Assembly: GCF_001618145.1 (NCBI RefSeq) | Contig: NZ_LQNF01000004.1 | Span: 62,001-126,000 of the forward strand | Reading direction: 5' to 3' | Source: Oceanobacillus damuensis | GTDB taxonomy: Bacteria > Bacillota > Bacilli > Bacillales > Amphibacillaceae | DNA length: 64,000 bases | Shown here: positions 26,641 through 34,591 of the stretch, piece by piece | Layout: each line of letters begins with the position of its first letter | Numbering within the stretch: position 1 is the first letter of the stretch | Program-made: the position numbers and the translations under genes | The notes under the pieces: model-generated | The model's input: only the letters and a program-made list of their open reading frames with translations | The model's database searches: none | Told to the model about the DNA's origin: nothing

Positions 26641-27568
26641 ACACATTCGTAAACCGGAATGGTTAAAAACAAAAATTACTACAAATGATTCGTACAAAAA
26701 ACTAAAGCATCTCATGCGTGACAAGCGACTGAATACAGTTTGTGAAGAAGCAAAATGTCCAAATATCTATGAGTGCTGGAGTGAACGAAAAACCGCTACA
26801 TTTATGATACTAGGTGATACTTGTACACGCGGATGCAGGTTCTGTGCGGTCAAAACTGGTCTTCCGAACGAACTCGACTGGGGAGAACCAAAGCGTGTTG
26901 CTGACTCAGTTGAAATTATGGGACTAAAACATGTTGTAGTGACTGCAGTTGCCCGTGATGATTTAGCTGACGGCGGAGCAGCAGTTTTTGCCAATACAGT
27001 ACGGGCCATTCGTGCCCAACGCCCAGGCTGCACCATAGAAATCCTTCCATCGGATATGAAAGGTGATTATGAAAGTTTACATACACTGATGGACAGTGAG
27101 CCAGATATCTTCAATCATAATATTGAGACGGTTCGTCGATTGACAAAACGTGTCCGGGCAATCGCAAAATATGACAGGTCGCTGCAGCTTCTTAAGCGTG
27201 TAAAAGAAATTGCACCGAAAATTCCTACAAAGTCAAGTATCATGTTGGGGCTCGGCGAAACAAAAGAGGAAATCCTGGAAACGATGGACGATCTATTGGC
27301 ACATGATGTCGATATTATAACGATCGGTCAATATCTGCAACCAACGAAAAAGCATTTAAATGTGGAACGTTACTATCATCCGGATGAATTCGAAGAGTTA
27401 AAAAGAATTGCTTTGGAAAAAGGTTTTTCCCATTGTGAATCAGGTCCACTTGTACGCTCGTCCTATCATGCAGATGAGCAGGTCAGCCAATCTTCTGCCC
27501 AAAAAAGAATTGACTATATGAAGGGTGTCGAGTCACAAGAGGATAAAGAAGTTAATTTTAAATTTTAA
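26624..27568 (+). CDS. lipA: Lipoyl synthase (radical SAM)
   Basis: A 314-residue enzyme inserting two sulfurs into protein-bound octanoyl groups. The auxiliary cluster CxxxxCxxxxxC is in [16 protein letters not shown]; the radical SAM CxxxCxxC is in [13 protein letters not shown]; the C-terminal auxiliary Ser is in [13 protein letters not shown]. Other typical stretches: [65 protein letters not shown] at 26624 fits the AAGGAG at 26608-26613; GTG at 26615 is too close. It forms an operon with lipM, giving an endogenous lipoylation route for 2-oxoacid dehydrogenases and glycine cleavage. Confidence 0.96.
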   Translation: MTKQAEHIRKPEWLKTKITTNDSYKKLKHLMRDKRLNTVCEEAKCPNIYECWSERKTATFMILGDTCTRGCRFCAVKTGLPNELDWGEPKRVADSVEIMGLKHVVVTAVARDDLADGGAAVFANTVRAIRAQRPGCTIEILPSDMKGDYESLHTLMDSEPDIFNHNIETVRRLTKRVRAIAKYDRSLQLLKRVKEIAPKIPTKSSIMLGLGETKEEILETMDDLLAHDVDIITIGQYLQPTKKHLNVERYYHPDEFEELKRIALEKGFSHCESGPLVRSSYHADEQVSQSSAQKRIDYMKGVESQEDKEVNFKF

Positions 27569-27589
27569 CTTAAGCTTTCCAATTTTCAC

Positions 27590-27620
27590 GGATCCAAGCA
27601 ACCTGCTTGGGTCCTTTTCT
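27590..27620 (+). terminator. Rho-independent terminator after lipA
   Basis: GGATCCAAGC-AACCT-GCTTGGGTCC (one G-U) followed by TTTTCTT. The following 320 bases up to 27944 hold no supportable gene. Confidence 0.8.
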
Positions 27621-27944
27621 TCCATTATGGGTTTATTCAAAACCGGGTGATTCAGCTCGTTTTCTGGAAATAATGGATTATTTAACCTGCATTACACACG
27701 ACCAATATTACCGGGCAAGCATTTCTTTTATTTATTATCGAAAAAAAGAGGAGAAGTCAATGCTAGTCGGCTTCCCCTTATCATGGGTTGTTGGACTAAA
27801 TCTATGACTAATCTTGTCTAGATTTATACTTTATGTATATGTATCAGCAAGATGTCTTGTCTCGTCACTTTAACTACTGTAAACGACCATTTTTTTAAAG
27901 TCAGCAAAAAATCCTTAAGCAATCTGCACTTAAGGACCCTGAAG

Positions 27945-28160
27945 TTATTGATCATCCTCTTTATTTTTAAACTTCCGTTCACTTTGTGAATCGTCTTTCG
28001 TTTTTGTTTTCTTCTTTTCATCTTTCATTTCAATCTTTAAGTCTTCCATAGGAATATCATCTGCAAACTTTTGATTTTCAAACTTATCAAGATTTGTCCT
28101 ATCTTCCTCATTCCATTTTGTGTTTTCTTTGTTTGGTGATTGTTTATCCTGATTACTCAT
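27945..28160 (-). CDS. Small highly charged protein (71 aa)
   Basis: Not recognised. It is almost entirely hydrophilic (MSNQDKQSPNKEN...KKKTKTKDDSQSERKFKNKEDDQ), rich in Lys, Asp, Glu, Asn and Gln, with no hydrophobic core, so probably disordered. ATG at 28160 has GAGGTG upstream; three extra N-terminal residues are possible. It is divergent from the thioredoxin-like gene. Such proteins are common in sporulating Bacillaceae, but no role is assigned. Confidence 0.5.
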   Translation of the reverse strand: MSNQDKQSPNKENTKWNEEDRTNLDKFENQKFADDIPMEDLKIEMKDEKKKTKTKDDSQSERKFKNKEDDQ

Positions 28161-28288
28161 TACGTTCACCTCAATTGTCTTGTTTTAGTTCCTTTATCCT
28201 TTCTGATCAAGTTATAAACATCATTTATGATTAAGGTGCCCTTTCTTGTTATACTGGAAAGGTAGACATATCGCCTCGGAGGTAAAAA

Positions 28289-28624
28289 ATGAGGGAATTT
28301 AAAGAACTATCATCCATTCAATCAGTGGATGATTTTATCAAAGCAAATAAACTATCCTTTCTCTATATTTCCAGACCGAATTGCAGTGTGTGCCATGGAT
28401 TGTTGCCACAAGTTCAAGCATTAATGGAAAAATACCCCAAAATCAAACTGGGACATATCGATGCTGAAGCCGTAGAAGAAGTAGCTGGGCGCTTCTCCAT
28501 TTTCACCGTCCCTGTTTTATTGCTTTTTGTGGAAGGGAAAGAATATGTACGTGAAGCACGGATGGTGCATATGGATCTGTTTGAAGAGAAAATAAAGAAG
28601 ATATATGAAAATGTGGTTGGATAA
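28289..28624 (+). CDS. Thioredoxin-family protein
   Basis: A 111-residue thioredoxin-fold protein. The redox motif is CSVC (residues 32-35, RPNCSVCHGLLPQ) rather than CGPC. The cis-proline is in FTVPVLLLFVEGKEY. No signal peptide, so cytoplasmic. The length and CxxC variant resemble small Bacillus thioredoxin-like proteins of unknown partner. GGAGG precedes ATG. Its stop codon lies inside the downstream terminator hairpin. Confidence 0.82.
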   Translation: MREFKELSSIQSVDDFIKANKLSFLYISRPNCSVCHGLLPQVQALMEKYPKIKLGHIDAEAVEEVAGRFSIFTVPVLLLFVEGKEYVREARMVHMDLFEEKIKKIYENVVG

Positions 28625-28641
28625 TAGGCATCCAACCACAT
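28611..28641 (+). terminator. Terminator hairpin overlapping the thioredoxin stop codon
   Basis: ATGTGGTTGGAT / ATCCAACCACAT, a 12-bp perfect stem. There is no long T-run, so efficiency is uncertain. Confidence 0.55.
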
Positions 28642-28882
28642 ACATTATTTCACTTCTATACCTCACGTCTAATAGCTTTTAATAACATAAATCTGGATTG
28701 CTCTTTTTGCAGGGCTAATTCCAGATACAATCGTAACAAACAAACGGCTTTTCAACAGATATCAGAACGATCGTTACCGGAAAGAAAGAGAATTGAAGTC
28801 CATCCGGAAAGTTCTTCTTAAAAGCCATCTCTATAATAAGAGAGAATCCTAAGTTTACTAAATAACTCGTAACGTATGCCCC

Positions 28883-30094
28883 TTACTCTATCTCTGTGCC
28901 ACGAATATATAGCTCATAGTCCATTTGTTCTGTACGAGGGTTTTCCATTTTTATGAAGCCTTCATACAATGTTTCTCCTGTTTTCAAATCCAGTATCAAA
29001 ATAGTTGCTTTCGTTCTCATATTCATATAAGAACTTGTAATATATAATTTGTCGTTCTTTATGTTGAAAACCAATTCAGATACTGGACTTTGAATTGAAA
29101 ACGATTGTTTTGCTTCAATTCTTTCTGTATCAAAATCATAGATGAGTATTTCTGGTTTTCCGTCTGCCTCTTGTGCAAAGTAAATCTTTTCATCACTTAC
29201 AAAGACAGCATTGGCACTATCCCGGATCTCCTCAGGCAAATTCAGCACTTCCCGCTCATTCGTTTCCAAATTATATACTATAAAATCCTTCTCTGTGGGC
29301 TCAAGATATGATTCCCACTCATTTATCTTTACTTCCTCAAAAGTTTCGTATTCAAATAACACATTACGATTACTATCTAAATTCCCATTGGCATTTTCCT
29401 TCCTTATCTCCAGGAAACTATTATCGTTTATTTCCTCAGATTTTAAAATGACTTCATCTCCAACGATCTCCTCTGTATCTATATTTATACTGTACACATG
29501 GATTTCGACGCTTCCTGCCCGCCCCTTGGAATTATGTGTAATAAGCTTCATCTCACCACCAACAATGTAGACACCTTCCATGGAAACAAAATTATAACTT
29601 TCCCTTTCTGGTAAAGGTAATTCAAAAGATGTATTCTTGTCGGAATCCTTGTCTAAAACGCTAATATCAAATGAAAAATCACTTGGCTTGTACCTATTGT
29701 TTAACGTTTCCATACTTAAATCAGCGTATGCCACTTTACTCTGATCCTCAAAAAACAAACGGGGTGACCCGGTTTTACCCCTCATAAAATGACGGTAATC
29801 CTCTTGCAATCGCTTTATCTCAGCGTTCGCATAAGAACCCTCCAATTGCTCTAAAAAGGAACCCTCACTTACATATTCCGCTCCATTTTCAGTAATCGTT
29901 ACATTATCATATATCATCCCATTCCGATAATTAGCCAGCAGGGAAAGTTGCTCTACTTCTTCTTGATTGCCGCTTACTGTTTCAATAACAAATTCCGGAT
30001 AATTACTTGCTGCCATACTGGATTGTATGTAAAACGTTCCAATTACAAGAACGATAATCAGTACAATAGAAATTAACTTCCAATAGCGTTTCAT
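28883..30094 (-). CDS. Membrane-anchored extracytoplasmic protein of the ABC operon, unknown function
   Basis: A 403-residue protein. Residues 7-25 are a signal anchor (LISIVLIIVLVIGTFYIQ); the rest is hydrophilic and beta-rich with repeats such as NLETNEREVLNLPEEIRDSANAVFVSDEKIYFAQEADGKPEILIYDFDTERIEAKQSF and KNDKLYITSSYMNMRTKATILILDLKTGETLYEGF, suggestive of a beta-propeller. No family was recognised. It is the last gene of an operon (ten bases after the permease), so it probably acts on the outer face of the membrane with the ABC transporter. GGGGGATT precedes the ATG. Confidence 0.72.
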   Translation of the reverse strand: MKRYWKLISIVLIIVLVIGTFYIQSSMAASNYPEFVIETVSGNQEEVEQLSLLANYRNGMIYDNVTITENGAEYVSEGSFLEQLEGSYANAEIKRLQEDYRHFMRGKTGSPRLFFEDQSKVAYADLSMETLNNRYKPSDFSFDISVLDKDSDKNTSFELPLPERESYNFVSMEGVYIVGGEMKLITHNSKGRAGSVEIHVYSINIDTEEIVGDEVILKSEEINDNSFLEIRKENANGNLDSNRNVLFEYETFEEVKINEWESYLEPTEKDFIVYNLETNEREVLNLPEEIRDSANAVFVSDEKIYFAQEADGKPEILIYDFDTERIEAKQSFSIQSPVSELVFNIKNDKLYITSSYMNMRTKATILILDLKTGETLYEGFIKMENPRTEQMDYELYIRGTEIE

Positions 30095-30104
30095 TTTAAT
30101 CCCC

Positions 30105-30941
30105 CTACCATATCCTTATTTTTTTATTCAACAGATAATTGCTCATCCATATCGACCCTGCAATTACAGTGAGACCTGTAATCATTTGGAGCACTAATAG
30201 CTCAATCGGATAAAAAAATTCATATAGAATCGTAGCTTGCAGCAATACAGGCGCGAAAAACAGCAGCAATGCCAGCACACCATATATTATCCCAAACAAG
30301 ATTCCCTTCCATCGATAGCTCCGCTCAAATAAAATAGCTGTAAACACAACAAATACTGCCATAAAACCAATTCCATAATGGATGATAAATTGGACGATTG
30401 TATTCGGAAACAGGATAGCAAAATAGTGGAAGATTCCGGTAATTTCACGGATGGACATATCTATTCTAAAATCGAATGGCACTATCCATTGTAAAATCCA
30501 AGCCTCAACAGGAAGCAATAATAATTGTAATGCGATCAATCCAAGCACCATCAGGAATACAGTTGTTGCTTTTGCAAAGTAAATATTAATACGGGCCGTT
30601 GGCAACATGAACAACCGGTATACAAACGTGTTCTTACCGAGCCAATCCCTGTACCAGATAAAAAAAACATAAATAATCAGTGATACAATACAAAGAGCAA
30701 TCGGTCCTAAAAACCATAACGTTTGTATGATTTCATAAAGAGATATCGGTCCATACTGATTTATAAATTCACTGCTTGACATTGAACCACCTTGGATTTG
30801 GTCGTTGGCCATATTAAGGTACTGATTAGATTTCACGATGACACCGATAATTTGCGAAATAATCGTTATCCCGATTAGTACAAGGTAAATTTTTAAGAAA
30901 CGGTTGAACTCAAAGTTAACGAGTTTAAAATACCTGTTCAT
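30105..30941 (-). CDS. ABC transporter permease (YtrC/D-like)
   Basis: A 278-residue membrane protein with about six helices: near residues 16-38, 75-95, 110-135, 165-190, 195-230 and 240-265. It has no binding-protein motif. The position behind a GntR regulator and an ATPase matches YtrA-type operons, in which the permease works with the ATPase in export or cell-envelope stress response. Its start overlaps the ATPase stop by four bases. The substrate is unknown. Confidence 0.75.
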   Translation of the reverse strand: MNRYFKLVNFEFNRFLKIYLVLIGITIISQIIGVIVKSNQYLNMANDQIQGGSMSSSEFINQYGPISLYEIIQTLWFLGPIALCIVSLIIYVFFIWYRDWLGKNTFVYRLFMLPTARINIYFAKATTVFLMVLGLIALQLLLLPVEAWILQWIVPFDFRIDMSIREITGIFHYFAILFPNTIVQFIIHYGIGFMAVFVVFTAILFERSYRWKGILFGIIYGVLALLLFFAPVLLQATILYEFFYPIELLVLQMITGLTVIAGSIWMSNYLLNKKIRIW

Positions 30942-31627
30942 CCCTGATACACCTCTCTCATCATATCAACTACAGATTTCCCTTCATTTTCACGGATCTC
31001 TTCTGTATTGAACTCTTTAGAAACGATACCGTTATTCAGCAGTACGGCCTTATCGATTAGATGCTCGATATCATTAATTTCATGTGTTGTAATAAGAACT
31101 CCTCGGTCTTCAACGAGATGGCTTGAGAAGACATCGGCGATTTGTTCGCGACTGAAAATATCGATTCCGGAAAAAGGCTCATCCATCAACAGGAAATCAA
31201 CATCCATTGCAAGTCCAAGCATGAGATTTACTTTTGCTGTATTTCCTTTGGACAATTCGGAAAGACGATTGTCTTCTCTCAACTTAAAAAATTGAAGTAT
31301 CTCATCTGCCCGTTTTTGATTCCAGCAATCATAGAAATCAGCCATGAATTGCATTGTCTCTGATATTTTCATTTGGGGAAGCATCGTTATTGCATCTGGA
31401 ATGAAGGTAATCTTTTCATAGCTGTGCTTATGGATTTTTTCTCCATTTATCAATATTTCTCCACCATTTATCGGTGTCAGTGCCATAATCGCATTCATTA
31501 TCGTCGTTTTACCAACTCCATTGATTCCAATCAGACAGGTAATCTGTCCCTTCTCAGCAGTAAACGAAACACCATTCAATACTGTTTTGCGTCCAAACTT
31601 CTTCGTTAGTTCTTTAACTTCGATCAT
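30938..31627 (-). CDS. ABC transporter ATP-binding protein (YtrB-like)
   Basis: A 229-residue ATPase with Walker A GINGVGKTT (residues 32-40), the signature loop in the degenerate form LSKGNTAKVNLMLGLA, Walker B FLLMDEPFSGID and the switch His in ITTHEIND. ATG at 31627 with AAGGGGGGATAG is the start; a longer frame begins upstream inside the regulator. It overlaps the GntR gene by 14 bases. The half-size subunit presumably dimerises and drives the permease encoded next. Confidence 0.88.
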   Translation of the reverse strand: MIEVKELTKKFGRKTVLNGVSFTAEKGQITCLIGINGVGKTTIMNAIMALTPINGGEILINGEKIHKHSYEKITFIPDAITMLPQMKISETMQFMADFYDCWNQKRADEILQFFKLREDNRLSELSKGNTAKVNLMLGLAMDVDFLLMDEPFSGIDIFSREQIADVFSSHLVEDRGVLITTHEINDIEHLIDKAVLLNNGIVSKEFNTEEIRENEGKSVVDMMREVYQG

Positions 31628-32015
31628 TGCTATCCCCCCTTGTATTTCTTTCAATCTCTGTATACTTCTCTTTAATCAATCCTACCAAGTCATCGACAGG
31701 AATGTTGATAGGCCTTATTGATGTAATAAAAGCATCCACTGCCTGGATAATAAGTTCCTCACGGACGGTTCCAATTACTTTTCCATCTTTCGTAATCCTG
31801 CTTGGGTTATTTCCCTCGGTAAATATCAAACCCTGTTCCTCCATTTCCTTGTATGCCCGCTGTGCGGTATTTGGATTGATTTTTAACTGATTCGCCAATT
31901 CCCTTCTGGATGGAATTTCCTGACCAGGCTCATAATTGCCTGCAGCGATCTGTTCCTTAAAATGGCGGACAACCTGCACATACACAGGCTCTCTTTTATT
32001 TAAATTAACTTTCAT
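31614..32015 (-). CDS. GntR-family regulator, YtrA subfamily
   Basis: A 133-residue short GntR protein: a winged helix-turn-helix (YVQVVRHFKEQIAAGNYEPGQEIPSRRELANQLKINPNTAQRAYKEMEEQGLIFTEGN) and a short C-terminal dimer segment without an effector domain, the YtrA pattern. It leads the ABC operon and faces three tandem palindromes upstream, so autorepression of the operon is likely. AGGAGCG precedes ATG. Confidence 0.9.
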   Translation of the reverse strand: MKVNLNKREPVYVQVVRHFKEQIAAGNYEPGQEIPSRRELANQLKINPNTAQRAYKEMEEQGLIFTEGNNPSRITKDGKVIGTVREELIIQAVDAFITSIRPINIPVDDLVGLIKEKYTEIERNTRGDSNDRS

Positions 32016-32053
32016 GGCACACGCTCCTATATTTTCCTAAGACATAACCATTT

Positions 32054-32142
32054 GTGTATTATATACTTAATACACCAAACATATAAGAGTGTATTAAACG
32101 CGTAATACGCTCCATCTGATATGTATTATGCAGTTAATACAC
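32054..32142. promoter_or_regulatory. Three tandem GntR (YtrA-type) operator palindromes
   Basis: GTGTATTA-n6-TAATACAC occurs perfectly at 32054-32075, as GTGTATTA-n6-TAATACGC at 32089-32110, and as ATGTATTA-n6-TAATACAC at 32121-32142. Centres are about 35 and 32 bases apart, i.e. roughly three helical turns, so bound dimers would lie on the same face. They sit 40-130 bases upstream of the GntR start. Confidence 0.8.
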
Positions 32143-32331
32143 CTTAAAGTCAATAGAATTTCAAGAAATATATAATTCGACAATATATTTCCCGGGAAAT
32201 GAAAATAATACAGTAATCCGACAAATTCACCAATAATCACCAGTTACCGGTTTATTTATGGAGGACCCTTACCTTTCCATATGTTAAAATGGACAAACAG
32301 AACTATATATAGAAAGGAAATAAAATCATCT

Positions 32332-33093
32332 ATGAAACTTGTATCCTGGAATGTAAACGGAATCCGAGCTTGTGTAAAAAAGGGATTTCTTGATTATTTT
32401 CACGAAATCGATGCAGATATTTTCTGTATTCAGGAATCGAAATTACAAAAAGGGCAAATTGATATGGACCTCGATGGATATCACCAATGCTGGAACTATG
32501 CCCAAAAGAAAGGTTATTCAGGTACAGCAGTGTTTACGAAGAAGAAACCGCTCAGTGTGAAATACGGATTAGGACAGGAGGATTTCCAGGAAGAAGGAAG
32601 GATCATTACACTGGAGTTTGACGAATATTTCCTTGTTAATGTATATACACCAAACTCCAAAAGAGACTTAACGAGATTGGAATACCGCCTGGAATGGGAG
32701 GATGAATTATATACTTATCTAAGAGAATTGGATGCTGTAAAACCAGTCATCTACTGCGGGGATCTGAATGTTGCCCATCAAGAGATAGATTTGAAAAATC
32801 ACAAAACAAATCATGGTAACTCCGGGTTTACGACTGAAGAAAGAGGTAAAATGACTCGTTTGCTGGACTCAGGATTTGTGGACAGCCTCAGGCATTTTTA
32901 TCCTGATAAAGAAGGGATTTATTCCTGGTGGTCCTATATGAAAACAATACGTGAGCGAAATATCGGGTGGAGGATTGACTATTTCATCGTATCAGAGAGA
33001 CTGGTACCTTTCTTAAAGGATTCCCAGGTACACTCACTCGTTATGGGAAGTGATCATTGTCCGATCGTGCTTGAAATGGAAGAGATGGAGTAG
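32332..33093 (+). CDS. exoA: Exodeoxyribonuclease III / AP endonuclease
   Basis: A 253-residue metal-dependent repair nuclease that cleaves abasic sites and degrades 3' ends. Motifs: MKLVSWNVNGIRA, DIFCIQESKLQ (metal-binding Glu), VYTPNSKRDLTRLEYRLEWE, VIYCGDLNVAHQEIDL (catalytic Asp/Asn), SWWSYMKTIRERNIGWRIDYF and GSDHCPI (catalytic His). ATG at 32332 matches the family N-terminus; 17 upstream in-frame residues are not family-like. Monogenic, divergent from the GntR operon. Confidence 0.94.
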   Translation: MKLVSWNVNGIRACVKKGFLDYFHEIDADIFCIQESKLQKGQIDMDLDGYHQCWNYAQKKGYSGTAVFTKKKPLSVKYGLGQEDFQEEGRIITLEFDEYFLVNVYTPNSKRDLTRLEYRLEWEDELYTYLRELDAVKPVIYCGDLNVAHQEIDLKNHKTNHGNSGFTTEERGKMTRLLDSGFVDSLRHFYPDKEGIYSWWSYMKTIRERNIGWRIDYFIVSERLVPFLKDSQVHSLVMGSDHCPIVLEMEEME

Positions 33094-33138
33094 TCAGCAC
33101 CCCTATCTTTTTATAATTCTCTAGACAATCATGAACAA

Positions 33139-33383
33139 AAGCGCAAGCGCCCGTTAAGGGACCTACGGACTGCGCCCCGCACTATGGGGTGGTTCGACTT
33201 GTCGAACATTCCTACGTAGGAGATAAAGGAAACACGACGAACGGAGAGAGTCGATGTTGACTTTCACCACAAGGGTATAAGTGCGACTAAGCCCTCTGGC
33301 AAAGCCAGTCGGCAAGTCTTCTTTATCGTACGGAGGCGAAGGAAGTCTCGCTAGTCCCTGGGCGTTGGAGCTGGACGTGGCTG
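33139..33383. repeat. Putative dispersed intergenic repeat, GC-rich
   Basis: A GC-rich block (begins AGCGCAAGCGCCCGTTAAGG, ends near GGAGCTGGACGTGGC) between exoA and a terminator, with no coding potential. Its start AGCGCAAGCGCCC and end GGGCGTTGGAGCT are imperfect inverted repeats. From memory this sequence type recurs in intergenic regions of Bacillaceae; only one copy is in this window. Confidence 0.45.
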
Positions 33384-33437
33384 TTTATGTGTAAAAGTTA
33401 ATTGCTGCCAAAATTTATACTTTCTTATTTTATGAAT

Positions 33438-33465
33438 AAAGCCGGGCGAATGCCCGGCTTTTCTT
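33438..33465. terminator. Rho-independent terminator
   Basis: AAAGCCGGGC-GAAT-GCCCGGCTTTT, a perfect stem with A- and T-runs, between convergent exoA and MBL-fold genes. Confidence 0.88.
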
Positions 33466-33515
33466 AAGAAGTAAAAATCTCTCCTTACTATATTTCTTCG
33501 AGTATATTTTCTAAA

Positions 33516-34463
33516 CTAATGCTTCAATTTCTTGAAGTAGTCAATAATCCCTAAAGAACCTACCTGTAAGTCAAGATTAATGAGAATATATACTTCGTGG
33601 TCATCATCTATCCCTTTTTCCCTGAGATGCAACCGAATTCTTTCAAGCAAACGCTGGGAAACAGTATCATATCCTCTGCCTTCTATCACGGCTTGCTCTC
33701 CAACCTCCATAAAGACTTCAAGCCAGCCAGATACCTGGTTCAGGGCCTGGTCCGGATTTTCCGTCATTCCAAAATGACCGTAATAGATTCGGTCTAGGTT
33801 TTTCTTGCGGAAACGATCAATGGATGTTTCCATATCATTTGGATTGAAATGGTTTGGAGAGGTGGAAGGTAATATTAAATCCACCCCATCTGGCACGAGC
33901 TGTTCATAGCGGACCCCTGCAGTATCACCAGTGAACATCCCATTACTTACAGGGTCATAAATTCCCAAGTGATGTTTAGCATGCCCAGGTGTATCCCAAA
34001 ATTCAAGAATACAATTCTGACCAATTTCCAATGTATCTCCTTCCCCTTTGATCAGTAACCGATCCTCGGCAATCGGCAAAATCGGGTCGAATAGCTCAGA
34101 GAAGCTTTCACCATATACCGCTCTTGCACCTGCTGCCAGTTTTTTCGGATCAACCAGATGTCTTTTACCTCTAGGATGAACTATAATCTCAGCATTCGGG
34201 CACTCCCTGATTAACAGTCCGGCCCCGCCAGCATGGTCTAAATGTATATGGGTAAGGATAATATACTTAACCTCATCTAATGAATGCCCAAGGTCAGATA
34301 AGCCAGCCTTGATATATTTAATCGATGGACTTGGACCAGTCTCTATCAATGTCAGATTGTCTTCTTTAATCACATAGGTTCCGGTCCGATTTGATACATC
34401 AAGATCAAATCCATCGATTAAATGTATCCGGCTGTCCAATCGAATGGGGTCTTTTTTACGCAT
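33516..34463 (-). CDS. MBL-fold metallo-hydrolase
   Basis: A 315-residue beta-lactamase-fold hydrolase. The metal motif HIHLDHAGG (residues 72-80) is followed by the third His in DTPGHAKHHLGIY, an Asp in FTGDTAGVRYE and a final His in YYGHFGM. The order is complete for a dinuclear site. Beyond the metal fold there is a C-terminal helical extension (about residues 240-315). The substrate is unknown; glyoxalase II-like or lactonase-like chemistry is possible. GGGAGG precedes the ATG. Confidence 0.85.
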   Translation of the reverse strand: MRKKDPIRLDSRIHLIDGFDLDVSNRTGTYVIKEDNLTLIETGPSPSIKYIKAGLSDLGHSLDEVKYIILTHIHLDHAGGAGLLIRECPNAEIIVHPRGKRHLVDPKKLAAGARAVYGESFSELFDPILPIAEDRLLIKGEGDTLEIGQNCILEFWDTPGHAKHHLGIYDPVSNGMFTGDTAGVRYEQLVPDGVDLILPSTSPNHFNPNDMETSIDRFRKKNLDRIYYGHFGMTENPDQALNQVSGWLEVFMEVGEQAVIEGRGYDTVSQRLLERIRLHLREKGIDDDHEVYILINLDLQVGSLGIIDYFKKLKH

Positions 34464-34591
34464 TTTTTAACCTCCCATTTTTCGAAATAGTTAAACTTAT
34501 TATAAATACATCATAGCATAATTTAAAACAGCCAATCATAATATTTTTGGAAAACCATTAGTAATGGAATAAGTTAATGCGAATAAAATAA

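Noticed and set aside
27607-27807. 66-residue plus-strand frame after lipA
   Set aside because: It begins inside the lipA terminator and has no ribosome site or recognisable product.
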